In this document: positions 1-13,000 of the stretch, one piece after another
Numbering within the stretch: the stretch's first letter is position 1
How the letters are laid out: each line of letters starts with the position of its first letter
DNA from: Mactromeris polynyma
Lineage: Eukaryota; Mollusca; Bivalvia; Venerida; Mactridae
NCBI GenBank assembly: GCA_032209605.1
Contig: JASFXZ010000010.1
Span: 5,973,385-6,037,384, forward strand
Length of the DNA: 64,000 nt
Direction of reading: 5' to 3'
Made by a program: the position numbers and the translations under genes
Notes under the pieces: generated by a model
Told to the model about the DNA's origin: nothing
Databases searched by the model: none
Seen by the model: only the letters and a program-made list of their open reading frames with translations

Positions 1-841
1 ATAATCTACAGAAACCATATTACATGAGAAAGCGAAATGGTTCCATTAAAGTCATTATCAATTCAATTATTGACTAAACTACAAAATGAATTATTACTGG
101 TTGAAGAGAATTATCCAAAATTCATAGGAATCAGAATGATTCTATAAAAATCAATACGACATTTGGTAAATAATGAAGTTAAGCACGGGTAAATTTTGTT
201 CAAAAGCACCGTTAATATGTTGCCAGAGCAACTCGGCCAATATACGAATCTATGCTAGTTGAGAGAATTCATTAATATGACAAAATGACCTTTCCTGTGT
301 ATAACATACGAGTCGTGGGAGTGTTTAATAACCAATCAATATCTGTGTCTACAAGTTACAAAATAATGACTTCAAGCTATTTCCAGTCAAGTGGTATCCC
401 AGCGAGATTTCTTTCACGTTTATAATGGTAAATCACTAAACAAATACTGACACATAATGTATTAATGTGAACATTTTGAAATTCCCACTTTGTGTCTAAA
501 AACAGATGACATTATTTCATGACATATTGACAAAGATTTCCTGAAAAACCAAATTAATAACTATGCTAGAAACAAAGGATGAGTGCAGAGAAGAAACAGA
601 CAAAAAAGGCAATGATTTAATGAATAGTGTACAAGCCAGTCAAGTCACATGGTTCATTCAGACAAATTTTCCATCTATCACCAAAGACCTCAGCTATTTT
701 TGGGAGAACTTAATTAAACAAGTTTGCTCCATGAAATTACTGGCAGATTGTTTTTGTGTGAATTTATATGTACATTTTCTTGCTTATATCAAAGACCTAG
801 AAGACATCAGTGCCCAACCCTATGTATACAATTTACAAACC
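1..841. other. ST7 intron 3, unique AT-rich sequence
   Basis: No exon, RNA gene or recognisable repeat seen. A 94-codon open frame at 563-847 on the plus strand has no coding signature that I recognise and sits inside an intron, so I treat it as chance. Confidence 0.5.
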
Positions 842-1660
842 AAATGACTGTAAATAGAAGCAAACTGATGGACTGTATATAAAACCCAAATAAATACTGT
901 GGAAAGGAGCCAATGACGGACTGTGGATAGAAGCCAATGACGGACTGTGGATAGAAGCCAGTGATGGACTGTGGATAGAAGCCAATGATGGACTGTGGAT
1001 AGAAGACTATGACAGACTGTGGGATAGAAGCCAATGATGGACTGTGGATAGAAGCCAATGATGGACTGTGGATAGAAGCCAATGATGGACTGTGGATAGA
1101 AACCAAGGATGGACTGTAGACAGAAACCAATTATGGACTGTAGATAGAACTAAAATGATGGACTGTGGATAGAAGCCAATGATGGTCTGTGGATAGAAGC
1201 CAATGATGGACTGTGAATAGAAGCCAATGATGGTCTGTGGATAGAAGCCAATGATGGACTGTGGATAGAAACCAAGGATGGACTGTAGACAGAAACCAAT
1301 GATGGACTGTGGATAGAAACCAAGGATGGACTGTAGACAGAAACCAAATATGGACTGTAGATAGAAGCCAATGATGGACTGTGGATAGAAACCAATGATG
1401 GACTGTAGACAGAAACCAAATATGGACTGTAGATAGAAGCCAATGATGGACTGTGGATAGAAACCAATGATGGACTGTAGACAGAAGCCAATGATGGACT
1501 GTGGATAGAAACCAAGGATGGACTGTAGACAGAAACCAATTATGGACTGTAGATAGAACTAAAATGATGGACTGTAGAAAAAAACTAAATAATGGACTGT
1601 AGATAGAAACCAAATGATGGATTGTAGATAGAAGCCGTGTGATTAATGGTAGATAGAAGC
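842..1660. repeat. 24-bp minisatellite, about 33 units
   Basis: Tandem units of the form GATGGACTGTGGATAGAAGC plus CAAT repeat about 33 times, degenerating at both ends. Variants alternate between TGTGGATAG and TGTAGACAG, and between AAGCC and AAACC. Because 24 is a multiple of three, all minus-strand frames stay open and give eight-residue repeat peptides; these are repeat artefacts, not genes. Confidence 0.95.
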
Positions 1661-3845
1661 TAACAGACGTTCTGAATGTATGGAAAAGTTGAGAATAAAT
1701 AAAGCTACAGACAAATATTTAGGAAAGTTGAATAAAATAAGAGTTGACAACAAAATGAGGGAAAAGGTGGAAAAACTACAGACAAGAAGACAGAAATGAT
1801 CATCATTATGGCTTCAAATCTCATAGACTTGGCATTGAAATAATCCCTTAAAGACAATGCAATAGTCAAACCCATCAATCAGAGATACTGTAAGCCTATG
1901 TTCCTAACTTCAGTCATGAATTTTCATTATTGTAAAATATTAGTTCCAGACAACGGCAGACAAATGAACTAATCATATCAGGAAGACATGGAAATGAGGA
2001 AATCTTCCAGCAATTTGCATGAAGAATAGATCTAGCCCAGAGTTAATGTTGGACACTGAATCTATCCATGGTTCATGTAGAACTCCTGAGACAAAATTCA
2101 AGTATTTTCCATGGCATATTCAAGTACTTTTTTAATTTTCAAGAATTTCTTCTCATAACAAATTTACTAATAAGTTAATAATAATAAAAATGGCAAAGCA
2201 GTCATGTTTTCCTTAAAAATTGATAAGTGACCTAATATCATATTTTTTCCATTTCTTTTCTTTCTATTTACTTTTCCTTCTTCTCAGAAACCATTGTAAA
2301 CTAAGAGAAGGTTTTTCAAGTTGTTTTCCAGCAAAAGCATTAAAGAAAATATTCAAGTATTTTTACAGTTTTTTTAGAAAGGGTATACATTTTTAGGGAA
2401 TTTCACAACTAGAATTAAATTGAAGGACTTTTCTAGGCCAGTGCTAGCCCTGTATATCAATCAAATATGTACAAACATATAAATTATTATGAGTATAAAT
2501 CATTATGAGTGGCACACTATTGAATGCATGGTTCACATTATATTTATCAGACAACTTTAAACAAGAAAGTAAATTACATTGCAGTTTGAATCGACAGCAC
2601 ATAGGTAATACTCGGGATATCATACCATTATCGTCACTAACCAACAAGACTATGTATAGCATTTGAAGTAAGTAACAACACAAGAAACTGGGGATTGCTT
2701 CCCTCTGAGATCTTGACCCCAATGATGTAATAATAAAAAGACATACCTTAGACGCAATTTACATTTTTCATGTTTACAAAATTTGGCAACATGGTTTCTA
2801 TGGCAACATGAAATAAACAAAACCTGCATGCTGCAATACAACAAAAAACAGATAAAATGCACAAAATAAACATTCACATGGAAACATGACTCACTTCAGA
2901 TATTTTGAAGCCAAGCAAGAAGCAATACCTTTAATATGAACGTTCATACGCTTAACTATTCTTGAACTTAAATGCTTACATGAATTCCTTTGATATTATT
3001 TGAATGGAAAAAGCCTGTGTCACTTCCTAGGACTGATATTGAGTGAGATCAGCTTAAAATATGCTGTAAATGAATATTCTTCATAAAATGTCCTGAAAGT
3101 TGCTTGATAAATGCAAGACAATGTTACACTTCTGAACGAAATTAGAAAAAAATCATGATGCGAGAAAACATACAGAGATATAGATAGCTTTCTTAGCTCT
3201 CTGCAGACTATGAAAAAATATACAAATCAGCAAATATGGAAAATGGTAATGGTCAAATGTTAGAGGATGTAAAATGATAAACACTGCATAAATCACCACA
3301 CAAGGCATCTTCATTTAAACATTGACATTGGACTTTATTTTTTCTTGATACATGACAGGCAGGATTAGAAATAACTTGTCCCACAGGGGCACTTAAATTA
3401 AAAAAAGCTATTATCAAATTTTCTATATGGCTAAAGTATAAGTGCTGGATCACAGCTATATAACTCCTTCAGAAGACAAGGTCATCAATATTTGCTCTGC
3501 AATTATTATCAGGAACTACCATTTATGGAGATTGTTTTAATTTCTGAAATAGTTATTGGTCTTAACACACCACTGAAGTGTTATAGGACTGGTGCTTACT
3601 GTGAAAGGCTGTATTGTGACACAGACTTACCTACCAACAACAAGTTCCGGATTTCATACAATATGATCCTATCATAGCAATAGTCAAAAAAAATCTTAGT
3701 GTTACCAACACAAAGCTCTTGTTACGCTCTGGCACAAACCTAAAGTAACCAAATGTAACGTCAACCTCGACAAAATTACCAAAACATTGCATGTATTTAA
3801 TTTGTTTCCGTATTGTGTTTGCCCGTTACCAGTTTCTGTTTCTAC
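1661..3845. other. ST7 intron 3, no gene seen
   Basis: AT-rich intronic sequence. Short open frames on the minus strand (2444-2877, 3253-3453) lack splice context and recognisable protein content. No repeat of note was seen. Confidence 0.45.
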
Positions 3846-4038
3846 CTGGCATACTTTGTTGTCCCTGTGTATTGTTGTTTCCATTACTGTTTCCATTAGC
3901 ATTTCCACTGGTTCCCGTTCCAATAGCATTTTCATTCCCATTGGCTGGTTCTCCTCCCAGTAGAGGGGAGATGTGGTTCAACGATACTTGCTCAATAAAT
4001 GACGTACCATACTTCTTGAAGTACCACCATTCAAATAT
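3846..4038 (-). CDS. ST7: ST7 coding exon 3
   Basis: Follows an atatttgcag acceptor in phase 0. Encodes [30 protein letters not shown] and then a linker rich in Asn, Gly, Ser and Thr (about residues 27-61 of the exon), which corresponds to the Asn/Ser-rich linker in vertebrate ST7. The likely donor is gtagaa after ATG CCA G. If that donor is skipped the frame ends after eight further codons at 3826-3828, giving a truncated form. No later ST7 exon (the SECKVWRNP block) was found between 1 and 3845. Confidence 0.92.
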
Positions 4039-7000
4039 CTGCAAATATTACTTGGAAAGTAAGTAATTGAATTACCTGGCTATTACTTGCATACTCAACA
4101 TCACAAGCTTTCAAGGACGATGTAACAAAATTATTCACATAGCAAGGTGATGGCTAGCTGTCATACTGTACAAATAATATCTTAACACTTAACAGAAAAA
4201 TGGACTGATTCTTTGTGGCACCCGCGTTTTTCTTCCCATTAAACTTGGACGAAGATGCTTTAATGATTAAAGCATCTTCATCCAAGCTTGCAAGATTAGC
4301 GTGCCATATATAAAAATATCACGTTAAGTGCTATCTTTCAGACATCATGGCTTCAGTTTCAAGTCATTCTACATTTTATATGACATTTAGTTGAAGCAAA
4401 TATATTAGAAAACAGAGATTATACTAATTAATATCAGCTGTTTTAAATCATCTAGCAATGATTGCCACAAATGGTAAGACGTATTTTCTATTGATTTTCC
4501 AACTATTGTTGACACCTTATACAGACACAGACTAGGTTTACAATTCTTTTCTCAAGAAAAATCACAGTAATTATATCAAGGCAGAACAACATCTACCATA
4601 TATACACTAATAAACGCATTAATTTTTCCTTCTTTCATGATGGTGTCCACATGTTGTAATGGAAAAAGAGCATGTTTATGTTTTTCTTTTGCATTGCTTA
4701 GTTATTTATGTATAGAAATGGTCAATGAAACCTGTTTGAACCACCCGACTGTGCATAGTCTATGATACACCAGTATATGACTGAAATGATCATATTTAGT
4801 CTTCATATTCAGCTGTAATTGTAGGATTACATCATTGAGTCGATTTCAGATGATTTAAACATTCTGACTCACATAATGATTCCTTGTTGCTATTTAAGTG
4901 GGTTTTATTTTGAACAAATACGGTTATTTTAAACTGGATACATGGTATATAGGGTTTAGGAAGGATATTTTGGACAGTTATTGCTGAAAATCAGAATAAA
5001 CCAGACCACTGCAAGCAGACACAGACGCTCATCGTCGTGTTACAGTACCACCGGGACTTATACTTTCTCAGATACTCGACTAACAGCAATATTTAACATT
5101 TTGTGGACGTATATGACGATTATCAAGCGATGTAAAATGTTTGTTTTTTTCAAAACACAGACAAGCTAAAAATGCCAACATGCTTATTTAGTTACATATG
5201 GTATAATTGCTTTTCTTATATTATAAATCCACAACAGGAAGGCTAGCTTCAGGGGAGAGTACTCTGTAACTGATTGACATTTTAACCTAAGCTAGTGTTG
5301 ACTTCTCACAGACCTTTTACAATAACGATAAGGAAATAAACAACTAATTATTTAGTAATCACATTTCATTCATCATCTCATCAGTGTTGAATTGATTCCA
5401 GTCATGTGAGATATTGTATATAAGCAACGTATAACACAACACAAGGGTACCGCAATGTAATCAGTCAACATTTGTCTGCGTAATCAATCGTTGATCATTG
5501 TTCAGCGATTGATAGCTATTGGCATTCTGAAGAGAACAAATGGAAGGCTGTATTGGACCCCAATGACCACTAAAAGTATCACATACAATCAAACTAATGA
5601 ATAGCTGGATAATGGTTAATGGATTTATGTCATTTCAGACAAAAATATACATTTGAAATATTATGGCAAATAACAATGAAGATTCATAATTCTGCTGGAA
5701 GGTGTCAATTAATGTCCGCAGAATAAACATTATCCAACACTCGTTGTGACACTCGTATTTGTAATAGACAACATTATACATCATGTCAAATAACGAGTGT
5801 GATGATATTCTAATAGATTTAGAACCAGAATATGTTAATACATTCAACCATTAAACCATCTCAAAGCAACAGATACATATCGTTTTATCGTAAAAACGAA
5901 AAAGAATTTTCACAACAAACAATATAAATTTCAAAATCTATAAACTTGTCATTTAAAAACAATTTGAATTCCCAGAAAACAAATTGTAGTCGATCTTCCT
6001 ATCATTTTTTGTTTATACGGATAATTTTGCCAAGGGTACAAATTACTTATGCACCATATGATTACAGTCAACAATAAAGTCTTAAGCTCTTCACAACATG
6101 CGTTAGGGTAAAATATGAGGTAGTTAATTTTTTAATTATTTCATCCTCTTGGTGTATTTAATACACAAAGGGGAAAGTCCTATACATTACATGTATATGT
6201 ACTACACTTTCCGTTGCTCTACTCTATTGACTATGTTTAATGTGGTAACTCACTTCATTAAAAGAAATGACCAACAAACTAAATAGCATGGAAAAAAAAC
6301 TTTCTTATTAAACTATCGGTGATGGAAAATTTGATTTTCAATGTTAGGAGTGAAGAACTCTTTGAGCAAAAACTCTGAAAGAGAAAAACTAATAACATGA
6401 AAAAGTATCTGTTTCGCCGCAGCTGATAAAATGTAATAAATTTATTATCTATTATCAACTTAATCAGGAAAGGAGATGCTATTCTAGTAGTTAATTCATT
6501 CTGTCCTTAAATCAATAACTTTAATTGCACAATCAAAGTGCAAGTCACACAAGTGATAAATATTACATAAACATCAGAATCTAATTGTCTGTCTGTACTA
6601 AACATTGCAGTTGTGATATTGTTCTGATCTGCAAGTGTTACTACATGTAATGAAACTGTAAATTACTCAGGAAACAAAACATCAATTACAATCAATTACA
6701 ACATTTCTATTACAACATATCAGAAGGAGGATATAACCAAGGTTTCTAATGCCATCAAGGTTACCTAGTATCAGTAAAAACATCAATGCAATAAAGGTAA
6801 CATAAATGCATTAAAAGTTCCGCAGATAATATATCATATTCACAAAAAAATTTCACTATTACAGTAATTAAGTAAAACATGACCCTACTAGAACAGTTAC
6901 CAATAAAAGTAAATAACATTCAACCAAACAATGGTAAATCATACTTTCAGTTTTAGATTGAATACAATACATCCAATTTAACCAAGTAAGCCTGAAACTT

Positions 7001-10000
7001 TACTTTCAAAGTCAAATACAATACATAATTTGAATATGGTATATATGTGGCCTCTGTGGCTGTGATGTAATGGTCTCAAACTTGGCCCTCAACGCTGCAG
7101 GTTTGAATCCCATCCAGGATGTAGAATTTATGAGGAAGCAATCCAACTGGCTAAGGGAAGGTCAGTGGTTCTCTTCAGTGTTCACCAGGGGTCAGGATCC
7201 CTTCCCCTAAGAGCTGGAAAGTTCACTAAATGACCCTGGCTGTTTTATGTGACATAAAGCCTCATTTCAAAACATAACAGAAAGCCTAAACTGAAATACT
7301 ATAAAATACTCTATAAGTCCCAAAAGCAGTGACCTTGTGTTTTTGTTTGGTTCTAGAAATGCTTTGGAAGGTGAGCTTACTAGCTAGGTTATTATGTCAT
7401 GAAGTAAATGTACTAATACTTACCAGAATTAGACCAGATATCAGAGAGGATGTACCAGTCAATGCAACATAAAACTTCGGTGTCAATGTGTTCAGAAACA
7501 TCGTAGCTGAAATATATAAAAAAACATGATTGATTACGACAGTTTTGATATCAACGTAATATCTATAACTCAATTTCATCAATACAAAAACTATCAAATT
7601 TGTTTAGCTATATACTTTATAGATAGAAATTATACGACAATAATGCACGATACAAATGCATGATATTCACGATCAATAAGCTTCCGATTGGATTACAATT
7701 GACAAGTAAACAAATTGGAGTTTACCATAAATTGCCATTAAATTCAGGAAATAAAACTTTCCTTGAATAGAGAAAAGTACCAGTTTTTATCAACAGGCAT
7801 TCATTTAATGAACACTAACATAATATGAAACAAATAGAGCTATTTCATTTTAATATTTGTTTTCTTTTCATTGGGTTTAACATCATTTTTCAACATGTTT
7901 AAGTTATATATGGTGGTCAGATGACTGTAATACATAATCAACCAGGGGCCATATAACAGAAACATCTTAAGTAAAATCTTATCCTTATCCTTAAAATTAC
8001 ATTTTCCTTTACTGGTTTATTTAACATACAAGCTATATATTTATGCTCAAATCAAGAGTGATAAATGAATACATGTACTATTAATATGTTGTTGCCATTA
8101 TCATTAAAAAGCCGAACAGTTTTAATGTGGTTTTGGAATTACAGCCATTTAAAGTTTTGAACTGATATCTGTAACTGTATTACTGGCCCAGGGATAATTT
8201 GCCCTTCAGCAGAACAGCTGACAACTTCTCCATTTGATTTTGAATCAGAGGTTGAGTAAAAGGTTGATGACCATAGCCAAATGTCACCATAAGGACTCAA
8301 GCCAAATGTCACCATAAGGACTCAAGCCAAATGTCACCATAAGGACTCAAGCCAAATGTCACCATAAGGACTCAATGCCAAATGTCACCATAAGGACTCA
8401 AACCAAATGTCACCATAAGAACTCAAGGGAATCAAACCTGGATCTCCCGGGAGACAGCCCAGCATTCTACCAACTGAGCCAACTGGACGGGGCAAATGTT
8501 TGATAATGCACAAAAATGTGGATTTATTTTTTGTACAAACAAAATGCAAACAAATTAAGGAGTTTTAAAGTATATACCGGCATTACACATGGGGAGAAAG
8601 TATGACCTTCCAAATATTCCCAGGGAAACACACAATTACAACAAATTACTGGCACTGAGAAACCTAAACATTTGAAATTCCCACAAAAGTCGTGAAATTT
8701 CCATATTAAAATAAAGTAAAATATATTCAGTATTGCAAATTGCACATCATTTTGTGACATTCAGTGATAAATTCTCTGGAAAAGGAGAAGCAATGAGAAG
8801 CTAAAATTAACAAAAAACATGTTTTTATCCCAGATCCTGCAATTTCTAAAGCAAAATGTATCGATTTTTCCTCAGCAATGACGTATTGGGATCCACTGAA
8901 TATATCAAACAACTGTAATCAGGGAGTACAGAGGGGTTGGTATGAAAAATTCCAACAGCTGAAAAGGCTGAATGGGGGATAATACGTAGATGATAGTATA
9001 ACATAAGACTGGTCAGGGATATTTTCAGCTGTTTTAAAGCCATTATTTGGCAATATTCCCAATGACAAAAATAGCCAAATAAACCCTGCTGGCAACAGGT
9101 AAACACAAGAACAAATAAAAGACTATGCTGAAAAATTTATCTCCAAATATATTTTAACATAAAATACCAATTGTATCCTGGCAAACATTTCTGCTCAGGT
9201 GTTTTGGGGTCCTGATATATATTCAATCAGTACAATACAACATAAAATTATCTTTAATATTCTTAGCAAAACGTCTCAGAAACAGGAATGTCCAGCCATT
9301 GTAAAGAGATACATAAAGACTCTGTACCCCTCGATACTGGACCCATACTGAGTACAATTGTTAAACCTTTGACCCCTGGGTCCTGGACCCATACTGAGTA
9401 CAATTGTTAAACCTTTGACCCCTGGGTCCTGGACCCATACCGAGTACAATTGGTTAGAGCCTCTGTACCCCTCGATACTTGACCCATTTAGATACATATT
9501 TGCCCTTAACTAAATATTGCATGAACATTTATTATTCACATGTATGCATGTTGTTTATAATGATTTTATTTTTGGAACAGTTTAGACGGTGCCTAGTTAA
9601 TATTTATCCACGAACAAGTTAAATGGAAAAATAATTGTCCGGGCACAAAAAAGACCATGATGGACAAGTCGGGCATAGCCTTAATATTAAGGGCAATATT
9701 GTCCAACAAAGGCCAAAGATCATTTATGCAAAGAGTTTGCTAAATAATCTGCTTTCATGCTGTCCACCGCATACATGGAGAACTAAGTGTTTTGAAAAAT
9801 GGAGATTTATTCACAGAAGCAGCAACACAATTATGATGGTGAAAACCTCGATATCTGTATTAACAAAATGTGCGGCAATGTTTTCAAACCACATCACTGA
9901 AAACCCCATTATAATTAATTACCATACACAATTAAGCAATATTTCATATTTAATGTGTAGTATATGATTAGTATCATATACATTACTCAATCAACTTATA

Positions 10001-13000
10001 CCATGATGTGTCAGTGGTGACACGAATGACAGACAATACCATATGACATGATGACAGTCTTACAATGACATACAAGAAAAGGGCAATGCCCACAAACCAG
10101 GTTTTCAACCTAGTTATTTGTAACCAAGGCTCTATTTGTATAATGAATACATGACGATCATCAATGCTGCAAAGGTGCCAGAGATGATACATGCATACAC
10201 ACACTCACACTTCGATATATTATATATCTATGCAACAACTATACACCAAGTTCGATGTCAATACATCCACGTATAGCGAAGATATAAAGTGGAAACTGAT
10301 TATTTAATTTTACGTGACCTTGACCTTTGACGGACCGAATCCAAAAGCAATCACCAGCGAGCTGTCCACATGTTCTTACTATACCAAGTTTGGTTACAAT
10401 ATGATCAACAGAACTCAAGTTATTCGCCGGTAACCCAAAGTTTGGCATTGGAAATATAGCCGAAGAACAACTATAAAAACAGCTGAAAATAAACCCTGAA
10501 TGACCTAACCAGTTTCCTGGAATAAATTAACATCTTTACTAACTTGCACTTCCTCTGACAACTTCCCCACATGAATCAGAGGTGGAGGACAAATTTATGA
10601 CCATACGTAGCAATATATATAGTACAGAAGGACATTACTTGCATTACATAGCCCAGGAATCAAACCTAGACCTCCCGGGTGACAGCCAAGCATTCTAACG
10701 ATGAATCTAACTAGACAGGCTACAAAATTCTACATTGACTCAGGTAAACAAATGTTACAAAATTGGACTGGATTAAATCCTATGTACTTCTAGTCATGAA
10801 CTATACAAGGTGTCTGTTAAAAAAACGGTTAGGTACTTCAAAAACAGTTACTTCTGTTCAACATCAGTTGTTTATGTTCTGGAACAGTTTTTGAATGTGC
10901 AAGAACTGGTTTTTGAAAAATCTTCCAGGGTTTAGCCCAGTGCTTGTTCAAATCGACTGTTACTCATATTTTAACCAGAAGGTTATGAGAAGCAGTTTAA
11001 AACCGAAAACCTGACATAATTCTGACATCATAATACACATACCACATGATGATGTTTACATTTATAACACAAATATCTGAAGAGGATCCTGAACATGCTT
11101 GTAATATCCTCAAATTCAGTATAAAACACAGAAATAATGCTCATATGTGTTTTCTCTTACACCTCAACTCCTACTGTCTGTGTGCTGATGTTTCCCTGGG
11201 ATCTGTGTGGGAAGGCATTGTCTTGTCAATGAGGAGCGGGCCTGTACTAACTTGATCCTTCCTTGCATAATGATGTTTTTCGAATATTACACTTAACTGA
11301 CCACAATTTTTACTGCTCATAATTATATTATAGAGCTGTTAAAATGACTGCAAACACATGTGTGAACTTTCAGGACTTGTGCCCCAAAACTATGGCAACA
11401 GTTTGGTTCCCGTTTCTATCAAAACACAATAGCAGCTTTTTCTCCATCATGCCAACATACAAATTCAAGCATTTCAAATTCACCTATATTGAAATGTAAT
11501 GGTCCAGGAAATATATTCATGCATTCCAGGCTCATTATGATACAGCACTATACATGAATGTTAACTAAATATGACTCGATTTTGGACACATATGGTTATA
11601 ACTTACATGATGAGTAGGCCATCTGCTCATACCTGCATAATACGAAACCATTTTTTGGACAACTGTGTAAACGTAAGAAATGAGAACAGACACCAAATGA
11701 TGGATCATTACCAAAATTAACATGTCTTGCTTAAATTACACAAATGCAACAGTATGAAAACCCCAAGTCTCATACCAGTACATTACATTTCCTTTCACAT
11801 TTTTTACACAAAAAGCAAATCAAAGGTGCAATAAGTGGACACCCATAAATAACTAAGCAATTAAATAACAATTAAAGTTACTGTGCTACATCTGTTTCCA
11901 GACAGAAAGAACGATATTACGCAATTCAGAGGCCTCTATTATAATGCTAACGGCAGCAAGTGCAAAGGAAATTGACTGAATTCAGTAGATTTGTTCACGT
12001 TTTTCAAGGGGAATTGATTCAGCAAGTACATTACAATATCAGCAACATAATTTTGGGTCATAATTATGGGAACTTTCCAAAAACCATACATGTGCATACA
12101 TATTGAGAAAACTGTATATTATATATAAACAGCTGTTTAAATTACATCATCGAGGGGTTTGGCCTATAACGATAGAAAGTGGCAATTAATCAAAAATTGA
12201 GTTACAGCAGTTTTGCCGTTGTCAGGTAAATTACCGTAATCAGTAACAATTTAAAAGAATTTTACCCCATTACCAAATTACCAATGCAACTTTTGCAGTG
12301 TTAAAGATGGTAAAAAATCTTCAAAATCAACATAAGTCTACAAAATTATATACCAAAGAAATGTATGTCAGGACCTAACTATGATGCATGACAAAACAGT
12401 ATTGTTCTCTATGTGGAAATGAACAGTTGAATCTCTCAGGCACAGGAATTTGACACTTTCAGTTAAACTTGGGTTGTAGTGGGTTCATTTTACTTCTATC
12501 AGACACCTCAAAGTACCTAACATATTTTGTAGCAGCTGTTCCAAGGAAGGCACCTGCATTACAGGCAAGTTAAATGAATGTTTACACCCATGTTAATACA
12601 ATTTGTGGTTAACAACTTTATACAATTGACATACGACATTCATCATACTTACACAAAAATAAATTCAACATTTTGCCTCTAGGGTTGTAAAATGTTCACA
12701 CTTAAATCCGAAAACTACGCTAACGCTGAAGCACTCAGTTATTTTAACGATATCACACACACAACAAATTTAAATATCCAATGTCCACAGTAAATGTGAG
12801 GCAGACAACACAGTTGTTACACCGAATATCTGAATCCAACTGCTGAAAGACATCAAATGTTATGCTTGTACTCTCTGTATCGACTTATTGACCATGTGGT
12901 CTCACCAATTCCCAATACAGTATTCTGACTCTTAAGAATTGACTTCTGTGTAGATTATCCAGCTGTCTGAGAGATTTTCAATACAGTGTCTAGTGTTTAT

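Noticed and set aside
807..1613. Long minus-strand open frames (up to 160 codons) with regular repeats
   Set aside because: They arise from the 24-bp minisatellite, whose period is a multiple of three; all frames look alike and there is no start or splice context.
7048..7120. Functional tRNA gene
   Set aside because: Boxes A and B are recognisable but acceptor and anticodon stems do not pair and a SINE body follows.
9276..9497. Minus-strand frame with repeated [12 protein letters not shown] peptides
   Set aside because: Generated by the 46-bp tandem repeat.
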